6,968 bases of DNA from Dehalococcoidia bacterium (GCA_030640495.1 DAOWJH010000049.1:1-6968), one strand, 5' to 3'. Shown: positions 1 to 6,484, counted from the stretch's first letter. Numbers and translations are program-made. Notes: a model not told the origin generated them from the letters alone.

Positions 1-392
1 AATGAAGCCACCTTACCGCCAACAATAGCTGCCTCCAGCTCATCCGCCGACTTTATGTCAAGTTCACTGGAAAGCAACATAGCCGTCTTGGGATCGACGC
101 CGGGTATATCAAGCAGGGTGCTAATCCCGTCGGGGAACTCAGCCTTTAGCTTCTCGTAAAAGTCAAGCTCGCCGGTAGTTACCAGTTCAGTAATCTTCTT
201 GGTAATAGCTTCCCCCACCCCGGGGACTTTCTTCTGCTTGTCCTCTGCCAGCAGTTGCTCTACCTCCACTGGCAGGTGCTCAATAGAGCGAACCGCCTTC
301 TGGTAAGCCCGAATTTTAAACGGGTTCTCCCCCTTAAGCTCAAGGAGGTCGGCAATATCCTCAAATACCTTGGCAACCTCACTGTTTTTCAC
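1..392 (-). CDS. polX: PolX-family DNA polymerase, N-terminal part (runs off left edge)
   Basis: This is the first 130 residues of a bacterial PolX, a family-X DNA polymerase, usually about 570 residues long with a C-terminal PHP 3'-5' exonuclease domain, that acts in base-excision or gap-filling repair. Visible are the N-terminal 8-kDa-like helical region with the family motif LELKGENPFKIRAY (residues 17-30), a first helix-hairpin-helix with VPGVGEAI (56-63), and a second hairpin motif IPGVDPKTA (96-104). The palm and PHP domains lie outside the window. The start is GTG at 390-392. It is the only reasonable choice, because the in-frame stop of the preceding gene lies one codon upstream (TAG CCA GTG) and the protein's first residues match the family N-terminus. 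No Shine-Dalgarno sequence is visible before it, so translation probably depends on ribosomes finishing the upstream gene. Family assignment is firm; the exact domain complement of the rest is unknown. Confidence 0.93.
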   Translation of the reverse strand, partial: MKNSEVAKVFEDIADLLELKGENPFKIRAYQKAVRSIEHLPVEVEQLLAEDKQKKVPGVGEAITKKITELVTTGELDFYEKLKAEFPDGISTLLDIPGVDPKTAMLLSSELDIKSADELEAAIVGGKVAS

Positions 393-395
393 TGG

Positions 396-872
396 CTAAT
401 CTAAATCCATCTCTTTCTTGAGAAGCTGAAGTTTCTCCTTAGAGAAACCAAATTGCTCCGACATGACCTTGTCGAAAGTTGTGGGAGGACTGAGACAAAA
501 TCTCCTGCTTCGTAAGGTCTCTCCGTCTGAACCTACCAATTCAATGCTGTAATCTTGGAAGGTGATAGAAACAAAGTTCATTTTGGTAAACAGGCTCTTA
601 TACATCGGTCTCAGCCACATTGGCTTTCTATAGCGAACTACAATGTACAGACCGTAAAAACACCAATTGGCAATCAAGACCCATTGGCCGTTAACGCCTT
701 TCCTGTAATATAGATGTCCATCCTTTCCACCCTTCACCTGATAAGCAAAGTTCCCCTGAGTAAGTATGAGTTCTGAGTCATATCTACTTAACAGGAGAGC
801 CACCGCAAACTTATGTACAGCCTCATCTGCAGCGTGAAAGTTATATTTTCTAGTGGTTACTGTATCATCCAC
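396..872 (-). CDS. Hypothetical protein, 158 aa, partner of the EVE-nuclease gene
   Basis: I do not recognise this protein. It is 158 residues, starts with GTG at 870-872 (one codon after an in-frame TAG, so no upstream extension is possible) and has a weak AAGGG ribosome-binding site 8 bases upstream. No signal peptide is evident. The centre is rich in aromatic and aliphatic residues: residues 64-79 run WVLIANWCFYGLYIVV, followed by a basic patch (RYRK, 80-83). This could be buried beta strands or a short membrane-associated segment. The C-terminus (144-158) is charged, with KEK and KKE, and probably helical. The gene lies 13 bases downstream of the EVE-nuclease gene and ends 3 bases before polX, so it is almost certainly cotranscribed with both. 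One counted 60-base line (601-660) is about 42% G+C, like the nuclease gene and lower than secA or polX. That supports shared, possibly horizontal, origin with the nuclease. A specificity subunit, an immunity or regulatory protein, or an unrelated passenger are all possible. Confidence 0.7.
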   Translation of the reverse strand: MDDTVTTRKYNFHAADEAVHKFAVALLLSRYDSELILTQGNFAYQVKGGKDGHLYYRKGVNGQWVLIANWCFYGLYIVVRYRKPMWLRPMYKSLFTKMNFVSITFQDYSIELVGSDGETLRSRRFCLSPPTTFDKVMSEQFGFSKEKLQLLKKEMDLD

Positions 873-885
873 AGCCTAGACCCTT

Positions 886-1866
886 CTACTTAAATTCAAC
901 TTCCGTTAGCTCAATGTCATCTCGTTCTTTGGCGACTCTATACTTTAATAGGCGTACTGTTTTCTCTTCTATAAGCTTTCTCTTCTGCACGTACTCCAAT
1001 ACCTTATCCTGAAAATCAAAGGCAACCAACATACTCTGGACCATTTCAGTGTCACCACCAGCAAGTTTTCTCACGAGCCAATTTTCATACTTGATAATCT
1101 GATTTAAGTTGTCCTCTGTGCAAGTGCCTGTCTTTAGCTCAATACATGTAAATTTGTGAAGCACATCAACACCGTCAACCGAGGTAACATGGGTAAGGAA
1201 AATATCCATCACTGTATTGAAAGAAGTTGGAACATGATTCAGGAAATCATAATACTCACCGATAATGTTTTTGAGCTTACCTTGAGCAAAAGACCGCATG
1301 AACCAAGCATTTAGATAACCCTCTATTTTTATTTGTCCCTTTCTGTCTGTTTCAAACTTCAGTGGTAGAGCGTCTTGTGTAGCTGAAAATGGCTCTGATA
1401 TTTGTGTAAGAGGATAGAAAATGGGATTGTTTCTCAGTAAGAGACGGATCAATTCCTTTCCCTCTTCTGTAGTTATAGGTTGATGGCTCTTTTTGGTCAT
1501 AGTTCCCAGATCGAATGTCCATATCTTTCCTTTATCTCGCAAATCCAAGATGTCACTTAAGACAATTGGCTTAGGAAAATATCTAATTGAGGGTTCGAAG
1601 CAAACTCTATACGGGTAAAGTTGGTCTTTTCTCTCCCAAACATTGCGCTTCTCATCAAGGAATGGCCTACTTGTTGCTTTCCACAGACCATAGATACCAA
1701 TATTTCTGACATAGAAGAATATCAAGTCACCTGGTCTAATACCCTCAAAACCGGCTATGATTTCTGAATTAATCCTTTCCAAGGAATGAGAAATACCACC
1801 ATATACTCCATATTCAAGGCATTTCTCAAAATTCTCTTTGCTGGCGAGGAATATGTGATTCCCCAT
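886..1866 (-). CDS. EVE-domain / PD-(D/E)XK (NucS/DUF91-like) nuclease fusion, putative modification-dependent endonuclease
   Basis: The protein has 326 residues in two parts. Residues 1-145 look like an EVE domain (PUA/YTH-like fold): MGNHIFLASKENFEKCLEYG at the start, RPGDLIFFYV (44-53), then a W62-containing strand, W77, YPYRV (84-88) and a later W116. EVE relatives bind modified bases, and the tryptophans are candidate pocket residues. Residues 180-290 look like a RecB/NucS-type PD-(D/E)XK nuclease: E182 in the first helix, D221 in MDIFL, E243 and K245 in IELKTG, then Q256 and Y260 of a QxxxY motif. The catalytic set therefore appears intact. I infer a DNA endonuclease that cuts modified DNA, which is a type IV-like defence role; substrate and activity are not shown by the sequence. 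The start is ATG 1864-1866, which has a strong AAGGAG site 6 bases upstream; an in-frame ATG at 1896 would lie inside secA with no better site. It sits 14 bases after secA. Lower G+C than secA suggests acquisition. Confidence 0.82.
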   Translation of the reverse strand: MGNHIFLASKENFEKCLEYGVYGGISHSLERINSEIIAGFEGIRPGDLIFFYVRNIGIYGLWKATSRPFLDEKRNVWERKDQLYPYRVCFEPSIRYFPKPIVLSDILDLRDKGKIWTFDLGTMTKKSHQPITTEEGKELIRLLLRNNPIFYPLTQISEPFSATQDALPLKFETDRKGQIKIEGYLNAWFMRSFAQGKLKNIIGEYYDFLNHVPTSFNTVMDIFLTHVTSVDGVDVLHKFTCIELKTGTCTEDNLNQIIKYENWLVRKLAGGDTEMVQSMLVAFDFQDKVLEYVQKRKLIEEKTVRLLKYRVAKERDDIELTEVEFK

Positions 1867-1880
1867 AGGTATCTCCTTCC
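1867..1880 (-). promoter_or_regulatory. Ribosome-binding site deciding the EVE-nuclease start
   Basis: The whole 14-base gap between the secA stop (TGA, 1881-1883) and ATG 1864-1866 reads GGAAGGAGATACCT on the minus strand. It carries a near-consensus AAGGAG 6 bases before the ATG. This is one of the strongest ribosome-binding sites in the window, and it supports the 326-residue protein over the 10-residue-longer reading that would begin inside secA. Confidence 0.75.
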
Positions 1881-4523
1881 TCACCTCCCGCAGCATTTTT
1901 TGTATTTCTTGCCACTGCCGCAGGGGCAGGGGTCATTTCTACCTACCTTCTTACCCCCCACCTTCAGCCGCTCCTTGCTCTTACCGCCTTCCCCAACTTG
2001 AGCCATCGGCGACGGCGCCTGACGGGGCACTTCCCTCTTAACAATGCTCACACGGTATATGGTATGAGTCACATCATGCTGTATGGTGGATAACAGGCTC
2101 TGAAACTGCTTATACCCTTCACTTTTGTAGATTACCAGCGGGTCCCTCTGCCGCCCCATAGCATACAGCCCCACATCCTGGCGCATATCCTCCATATGTG
2201 TCAGGTGCTCTATCCACAGGTTATCTAGGGTGCGAAGCATTACCAGGCGCTCCAGCACCCTCATATTTTCTGAGCCTAGCTCACTTTCCCGTTCTTCATA
2301 TAGAGCCTCTGCCTGCTCAATTAGCTTATCTTCTATCTCTTTTGGTTTGAGTTGGGAAAGGGCGTCAGTATTAAGCGTTGGTGGCAGGGGAAAGACAGCA
2401 GAAGCATCAGCCACTAAGCCGGCTAAATCCCAGTTAATGCCATGTCTATCAGGAATGTGGGTTGCCACCATATTCTGCAGCTCTTCTCTAACCATTGATA
2501 GGATGTTTGCCTTAAGGTCGGCACCGCTTAGTACCTTCCTTCGCTCCTTGTAGATAAGCTCACGCTGCTTATTAGCTACATCATCATACTCAACCAGGTG
2601 TTTACGCATATCAAAGTGGTAGCCCTCAACCTTGACCTGGGCGCCTTCAATAGACCGATTAACTAATTTATTCTCAATAGGTGTATCCTCACCCATCCCC
2701 GCCCACTCCATAAAACCCTTAATTCGGTCACCACCAAAGCGGCGCACCACATCATCCTCTAAGGATACATAGAACCGCGAGTTCCCCGGGTCACCCTGGC
2801 GCCCGGCTCTCCCCCGGAGCTGATTATCAATTCGTCTGGCTTCGTGGCGCTCGGTGCCAATAATATGAAGCCCGCCAAGCTTAACCACCCTTTCGTGCTC
2901 CTCCTGCCACTCCCTTTCCCCTCTCCCTTCAGGGTTTCCACCCAGTATAATATCAACCCCCCTCCCCGCCATATTGGTGGCAACGGTTACCGCTCCCGGT
3001 TGCCCCGCCTGGGCGATGATACCCGCCTCCTTCTCATGATGCTTGGCATTGAGCACCTGATAGGGGATGCCCTTCCTTTTTAGTAGGTCGCTGAGGGATT
3101 CTGACTTTTCAATAGACACCGTGCCAATCAGCACCGGTCGCTTTTCCTTATAAAGCTGCTCAATCTCACCCACCACTGCTCTGAATTTTGCCGCTTCGTC
3201 CTTGTAAATCTGGTCAGGATTATCCTCACGAATCATTGGCTTGTTGGTCGGAATAACCACCACCTCAAGGCTATATATCTTGTGGAACTCTTCAGCCTCG
3301 GTGAGGGCTGTGCCCGTCATCCCAGCCAGTTTGTCATACATCCGAAAATAGTTCTGGATGGTAATGGTAGCAAAGGTCATGCTCTCTCGCTCAACCTTGA
3401 CATGCTCCTTGGCTTCTATTGCCTGGTGCAGCCCCTCTGAATATCGCCGACCGAACATTAACCGACCGGTAAACTCATCAACAATAATAACCTGACCGTC
3501 TTTGACCATGTACTCCCGGTCTCTCTGGTATGCCTCCTTAGCTGTGATGGCATTTCTCAGATGATGCTCCAGGTGAGCATTTTCTCCGTCATAGAGATGC
3601 CCTGATTTTAATGTCCCTTCTCGCTTTAATATCCTCTCTGCGTTCTCGTAGCCGGCTTCGGTTATCTCATCCACCGAGCGCCCCTTTTCACTCATCCTGT
3701 AGTCGCCCTCTCGCCGCAATTGAGCCGCAAGCCGGGCAAATACCTGATACTCCTGGAGTGATTCCTCACGTGTCCCGCTTATAATAAGTGGCGTTCGTGC
3801 CTCGTCAATGAGAAGGTTATCTACTTCATCAACAATGGCATAATTTAGCTCGCCCTGCACGCACCGGGATAGCTCTACAACCATATTGTCTCGTAAATAG
3901 TCAAAACCGAGCTCACTGCTGGTGCCGTAGGTAATATCAGCCTCGTAAGCTTGGCGGCGGGAAACGGGGCGAAAATATTGCCACCGCTGGTCTCCTGAAT
4001 CAAAACTTGGGTCATAAATAAGGGAGGGTGCCGGGCTATCCGGGGTCTGTTGAGGATAAATACTGGCCACACTTACCCCCAGAGCATGATAGATGGGCCC
4101 CATCCAGTAGGGGTCTCGCCTGGCTAGGTAATCATTAACCGTGGCTAGGTGACATCCCCTGCCGGTAAGAGAGTTCAGGTAGAGGGGGAGGGTAGCCACC
4201 AGAGTTTTACCCTCACCAGTTTTCATCTCGGCAATTTTACCCTGATGAAGAACGATGCCTCCCATCAACTGTACATCAAAGTGGCGCTGACCTATGGTTC
4301 GTTTGGCTGCTTCGCGAACAGCAGCAAAGGCTTCGGGCAGAAGCTCGTCAAGCGAAGTGCCAGCCTTAAGCCTGGCCTTAAACTCATCAGTCTTGGCACG
4401 GAGTTCGGCATCGCTGAGTCGCTCAAATTCAGGCTCCAGCTTATTTATCCTGCTTACTGCCGGCTGTAACCGATTTAGCTCCTTCTCGTTAGAATCAGCA
4501 AATCTCCCCAGCCACTTAAGCAT
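1881..4523 (-). CDS. secA: Protein translocase subunit SecA
   Basis: SecA is the ATPase motor that drives preproteins through the SecYEG channel at the cytoplasmic membrane. The 880-residue protein is complete. Visible features in order: Walker A in MKTGEGKT (100-107); VDEVDNLLIDEARTPLIISG (231-250) with the DEVD Walker B; the preprotein cross-linking region and GMTGTA (401-406); TNMAGRGVDI (516-525) and QLRGRAGRQGDPG (568-580) of the second nucleotide-binding domain; the helical scaffold with EYDDVANKQR (645-654) and LRTLDNLWIEHL (763-774); and a C-terminal zinc-binding tail with C866, C868, C877, C878, which in other species contacts SecB or ribosomes. An insertion of roughly 35 residues (158-192) precedes ADITYGT (195-201) compared with E. 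coli SecA, and resembles Chloroflexota SecA as I remember it. ATG at 4521-4523 overlaps the end of the DUF2007 gene by 8 bases, with a GAGGGG site inside that gene, suggesting translational coupling. No frameshift or missing motif is seen. Confidence 0.98.
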   Translation of the reverse strand: MLKWLGRFADSNEKELNRLQPAVSRINKLEPEFERLSDAELRAKTDEFKARLKAGTSLDELLPEAFAAVREAAKRTIGQRHFDVQLMGGIVLHQGKIAEMKTGEGKTLVATLPLYLNSLTGRGCHLATVNDYLARRDPYWMGPIYHALGVSVASIYPQQTPDSPAPSLIYDPSFDSGDQRWQYFRPVSRRQAYEADITYGTSSELGFDYLRDNMVVELSRCVQGELNYAIVDEVDNLLIDEARTPLIISGTREESLQEYQVFARLAAQLRREGDYRMSEKGRSVDEITEAGYENAERILKREGTLKSGHLYDGENAHLEHHLRNAITAKEAYQRDREYMVKDGQVIIVDEFTGRLMFGRRYSEGLHQAIEAKEHVKVERESMTFATITIQNYFRMYDKLAGMTGTALTEAEEFHKIYSLEVVVIPTNKPMIREDNPDQIYKDEAAKFRAVVGEIEQLYKEKRPVLIGTVSIEKSESLSDLLKRKGIPYQVLNAKHHEKEAGIIAQAGQPGAVTVATNMAGRGVDIILGGNPEGRGEREWQEEHERVVKLGGLHIIGTERHEARRIDNQLRGRAGRQGDPGNSRFYVSLEDDVVRRFGGDRIKGFMEWAGMGEDTPIENKLVNRSIEGAQVKVEGYHFDMRKHLVEYDDVANKQRELIYKERRKVLSGADLKANILSMVREELQNMVATHIPDRHGINWDLAGLVADASAVFPLPPTLNTDALSQLKPKEIEDKLIEQAEALYEERESELGSENMRVLERLVMLRTLDNLWIEHLTHMEDMRQDVGLYAMGRQRDPLVIYKSEGYKQFQSLLSTIQHDVTHTIYRVSIVKREVPRQAPSPMAQVGEGGKSKERLKVGGKKVGRNDPCPCGSGKKYKKCCGR

Positions 4524-4734
4524 TTCCGTCCCCTCTAATCAGTCCCCTTGCTGCCTCAGCCATTGATTCTCTGACCATAACCTTAACCTCCCCCATCCCG
4601 TCAATGGCAAATACATGTACTGAAGGCGCAGCATTTGACTTCAGCAGGCAATCTATCCCGTTACTATCTAGCAGCCCCTTGATAATCTGTGCCTCTGCCT
4701 CGCCTGCCGCCCGATACACCTCTGCCATTTTCAT
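4516..4734 (-). CDS. DUF2007-type small protein, 72 aa
   Basis: This small soluble protein resembles the DUF2007 family (also labelled putative signal-transducing protein), a single alpha/beta domain of about 70 residues with no established biochemical function. The family hallmark is visible near the N-terminus: AEVYRAAGEAEAQIIKGLLD, where a strand is followed by a helix, then NGIDCLLKSN, and later GEVKVMVRESMAEAARGLI, a second strand-helix unit. I chose ATG at 4732-4734 because AGGTGA lies 7 bases upstream of it. A GTG at 4744-4746 would add four residues (MSEQ) but has no matching site. It lies about 20 bases after prs and its last 8 bases overlap the start of secA, so it is cotranscribed with both and its translation probably feeds secA initiation. 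Whether it has any role in secretion is unknown; the linkage may simply be operon position. Confidence 0.8.
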   Translation of the reverse strand: MKMAEVYRAAGEAEAQIIKGLLDSNGIDCLLKSNAAPSVHVFAIDGMGEVKVMVRESMAEAARGLIRGDGNA

Positions 4735-4741
4735 CTGCTCA

Positions 4742-4749
4742 CTCACCTT
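4742..4749 (-). promoter_or_regulatory. Ribosome-binding site deciding the DUF2007 start
   Basis: The minus strand reads AAGGTGAG here, complementary to the 16S 3' end (AGGTGA core), with 7 bases to the ATG at 4732-4734. The competing GTG at 4744-4746 lies inside this site, which argues against it being the start. Confidence 0.6.
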
Positions 4750-4754
4750 GTGGC

Positions 4755-5693
4755 TTATTCAAACATAGCCCCTATAGATTGCCCGGTATGAATACGGTGG
4801 ATGGCCTCACCCAGTAATGGGGCTATAGGCAAAACGGTAATCTTATCTAATCCTTTTTCATTAGAGACAGGAACGGTATCAGTAACTACTACCTCCTTCG
4901 CCGAGCACGAGGCTATTTTCTGGATAGCTGGACCGGAAAATATCGGGTGTGTGCAGCAGACATAAATCTCTTTGGCTCTCCGTTCCATTAGGGCAGCAGT
5001 AACACCCGTCATAGAGCCGGCGGTGTCTATCTCGTCGTCTACAGTTAGCGCCACCTTGCCCTCCACTTCACCAATAACATTTAGTGTCTCAGCCTTATCA
5101 ACATTGCCCACCCGTCTCTTTTCTATAATAGCCAATGGGGCATTAAGCATGGTTGCCAAATCCCGTGCCCGCTTGGTAATGCCTATATCAGTAGCCACTA
5201 CCACCAGGTCGTCAAAGTCTTTCTCTTTAAAGTAATTACTCAGTAGATAGAGTGCTGTTAGTTCGTCAACTGGTATGTTAAAAAAGCCCTGAATCTGCGC
5301 CGCATGCAAATCCACGGTTAGTAAACGATTGGCACCAGCCACAGTGAGCAGGTCGGCTACCAGCCTGGCAGTTATTGGCACCCGTGGTTGGTCCTTCTTA
5401 TCGGTACGACCGTAACCATAATAAGGGACTACGGCGGTAATACGCCCGGCTGATGCCCTCTTCAGGGCATCAAGCATAATTAATAGCTCAACCAGGCTCT
5501 TATTGACCGGAGAGCACAGGGGCTGAATAACAAAAATGTCTTGTTGGCGGACATTATCTAGAATACGAACAAAGATGTTCTCATTGCTGAACTCAAAGAC
5601 CTCACACTTGCCTAAAGGCATACCTAGATATTCAGCAATTGCCTGGGCTAGGGCGGGATGGGCATTACCAGTAAATACCTTCAACTCATCCAT
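4755..5693 (-). CDS. prs: Ribose-phosphate pyrophosphokinase (PRPP synthetase)
   Basis: The enzyme makes 5-phosphoribosyl-1-pyrophosphate from ribose 5-phosphate and ATP in the cytoplasm, feeding purine, pyrimidine, NAD, histidine and tryptophan synthesis. Length (312 residues) is normal for class I. Visible motifs are the N-terminal KVFTGNAHPALAQAIAEYLG (5-24), VVPYYGYGRTDKK (88-100) around the ATP site, TVDLHAAQIQGFF (126-138) with H130, the KRR catalytic-loop residues (192-194), and the PRPP-binding loop VDDEIDTAGSMTG (218-230). Several positions differ from the commoner bacterial forms, for example GYGRTD where GYARQD is usual, ATDIGITKRAR for the usual SPDxGG-type segment, and DDEIDTAGS for DDMIDTAGT. 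They look like lineage variation, not loss of function. ATG 5691-5693 has an AGGGAGGT site about 8 bases upstream and an extended -10 promoter just beyond it, so prs appears to lead the prs-DUF2007-secA operon. Confidence 0.96.
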   Translation of the reverse strand: MDELKVFTGNAHPALAQAIAEYLGMPLGKCEVFEFSNENIFVRILDNVRQQDIFVIQPLCSPVNKSLVELLIMLDALKRASAGRITAVVPYYGYGRTDKKDQPRVPITARLVADLLTVAGANRLLTVDLHAAQIQGFFNIPVDELTALYLLSNYFKEKDFDDLVVVATDIGITKRARDLATMLNAPLAIIEKRRVGNVDKAETLNVIGEVEGKVALTVDDEIDTAGSMTGVTAALMERRAKEIYVCCTHPIFSGPAIQKIASCSAKEVVVTDTVPVSNEKGLDKITVLPIAPLLGEAIHRIHTGQSIGAMFE

Positions 5694-5701
5694 TAGCTAT
5701 T

Positions 5702-5745
5702 ACCTCCCTTGGTTTTATTATAGCATTATTACCTACTAACCTCAC
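5702..5745 (-). promoter_or_regulatory. Predicted promoter and ribosome-binding site of the prs-secA operon
   Basis: On the minus strand TGCTATAAT (5717-5725) is a perfect TATAAT with the TGn extension of an extended -10 element. Seventeen bases upstream is GTGAGG (5740-5745), a poor -35 with 3 of 6 matches to TTGACA, tolerable with an extended -10. Transcription would begin near 5710, leaving a leader of under 20 bases that is mostly the AAGGGAGGT ribosome-binding site (5702-5709). No operator or riboswitch is visible in so short a leader. This is prediction from motif match only. Confidence 0.6.
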
Positions 5746-5831
5746 CCCCTTATTCCCCCTCTTTCAAAGAAGGGAGGGAAGATATTAAAAAGAGGGACTA
5801 TCGTCCCTCTTAGACACCCTTTTTGGGAGGA
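5739..5831. repeat. Palindrome-rich intergenic segment, possibly a dispersed repeat
   Basis: This stretch is built from short G- and C-strand blocks that are mutually complementary: CCCTCTTTC against GAAGGGAGGG near 5757-5779, a perfect 9-base palindrome at 5790-5811, and CCCTTTTTGGG at 5818-5828. It has no coding potential that I can see. The style, several adjacent hairpins between genes, is that of REP- or MITE-like intergenic elements, and it resembles segments I recall from Dehalococcoidia draft genomes. Only one copy is present in this window, so calling it a dispersed repeat is inference. The rest of the 5694-5913 gap holds the prs promoter, the terminator and two weaker hairpins. Confidence 0.4.
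5785..5811 (-). terminator. Intrinsic terminator between the ATC-hydrolase gene and prs
   Basis: On the minus strand AAGAGGGAC, a 4-base loop GATA and GTCCCTCTT form a perfect 9-bp stem (5790-5811). It is followed directly by further T residues, giving a run of five T, then AATAT. It lies about 100 bases after the stop codon of the ATC-hydrolase-like gene and before the prs promoter, which is where a Rho-independent terminator would separate the two units. The T run is modest, so termination may be partial. Confidence 0.65.
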
Positions 5832-5913
5832 AAGGCTTCGCCTCTCTTTGATTCTTTTTGCCTTGGAGCAGAAGTTAACAAGTTTAAACGGGCGTTAGCC
5901 CCTCTAAATTACC

Positions 5914-6465
5914 CTACCTGTCTATGTATGACCAATCCTTATCCTTATCAGCAAAATCCTTTCTTTCCTGCTCTGTGGTTGGGCTGACCACAAGTTCGCA
6001 ATACTCATCACCATCAGGCAGCGCTTTTACATGGCTCAGCTTAAAGTTGGGATTAAACGCCATATACTTGGCTGGGTCAACGTAGCAATAGAGGCGCCCT
6101 AATTCACCTTTGCCAAGCTTATTCCACACCTTCCCCAGAACACAGCCATACGCCCTCATTATTTTTCTCCCGCCTACCTCCACCACCTCTATGCGGTCAT
6201 GCATCCCATATAACGGCAGGTCCTCTTTATAATTTGCTGGATTATTATCCAGTCCTTGAGCGATTGCATTCGCTTTTACCTCCTCTCCAATTCTCCTGCC
6301 GTAATCTTTAATCGCCTTCAGAACTAGCTGTCTCCCTTTCTTTTCGCCCATCTCCTCAATCAGTGTTTTGGCAAAAGAAAGATGCAATAACCCTAGCCTT
6401 GTGCTGACTCTTCTGACTTGTTCCTTAGCTTCCTCCAAACCAACGGTCTCCTCTTTCTTGGTCAC
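5914..6465 (-). CDS. L-2-amino-thiazoline-4-carboxylic acid (ATC) hydrolase family protein
   Basis: The 183-residue protein resembles the ATC-hydrolase family. The founding members open the ring of L-2-amino-thiazoline-4-carboxylate on the route to L-cysteine in soil pseudomonads. Most relatives in anaerobes have no tested substrate, so the name marks a family, not a proven reaction. Visible family features are an N-terminal helical half with a conserved amphipathic stretch (LGLLHLSFAKTLIEEMG, 24-40), then AYGCVLGKVWNKLGKGELG (105-123), RLYCYVDPAKYMAFNPNF (124-141) with C127 and D130, and GDEYCELVV (152-160) with C156. No signal peptide or membrane segment is seen. The start is GTG 6463-6465, preceded by GGAGGAGGT with a 5-base gap, the best ribosome-binding site in the window. 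The gene lies about 100 bases after glyA and probably shares its transcript. A role in cysteine, serine or one-carbon metabolism is only suggested by that linkage. Confidence 0.8.
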   Translation of the reverse strand: MTKKEETVGLEEAKEQVRRVSTRLGLLHLSFAKTLIEEMGEKKGRQLVLKAIKDYGRRIGEEVKANAIAQGLDNNPANYKEDLPLYGMHDRIEVVEVGGRKIMRAYGCVLGKVWNKLGKGELGRLYCYVDPAKYMAFNPNFKLSHVKALPDGDEYCELVVSPTTEQERKDFADKDKDWSYIDR

Positions 6466-6484
6466 CTAAGACCTCCTCCAACAA

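Noticed and set aside
1867..1896. Ten-residue N-terminal extension of the EVE-nuclease, starting at ATG 1894-1896 inside secA
   Set aside because: The strong AAGGAG site lies downstream of that ATG and points to 1864-1866, where the EVE-like sequence begins.
1786..2001. Plus-strand frame across the secA/EVE-nuclease junction
   Set aside because: Proline-rich product created by the complement of the Gly/Lys-rich SecA tail; no family resemblance.
2759..3083. Open frames on both strands within secA
   Set aside because: They overlap well-conserved SecA motif regions in other frames, have low-complexity Pro/Ser/Arg-rich products and no ribosome-binding context.
1881..4523. Possible frameshift or inserted intein in SecA around residues 158-192
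   Set aside because: The frame is continuous, the segment is only about 35 residues and it lacks intein motifs; it fits the lineage-typical SecA insertion.
4149..4566. Plus-strand frames antisense to the secA start
   Set aside because: Serine- and leucine-rich shadow translations of a high-scoring gene on the other strand.
4735..4746. GTG start for the DUF2007 gene, adding four residues
   Set aside because: The GTG sits within the AAGGTGAG ribosome-binding site of the ATG at 4732-4734 and has no site of its own. The four residues do not resemble the family N-terminus.
5884..5906. Hairpin GGGC-TAAC-GCCC just after the ATC-hydrolase stop as a terminator
   Set aside because: The stem is only about 4 bp and is followed by GTTTAAAC without a T run; the hairpin at 5790-5811 is far better.
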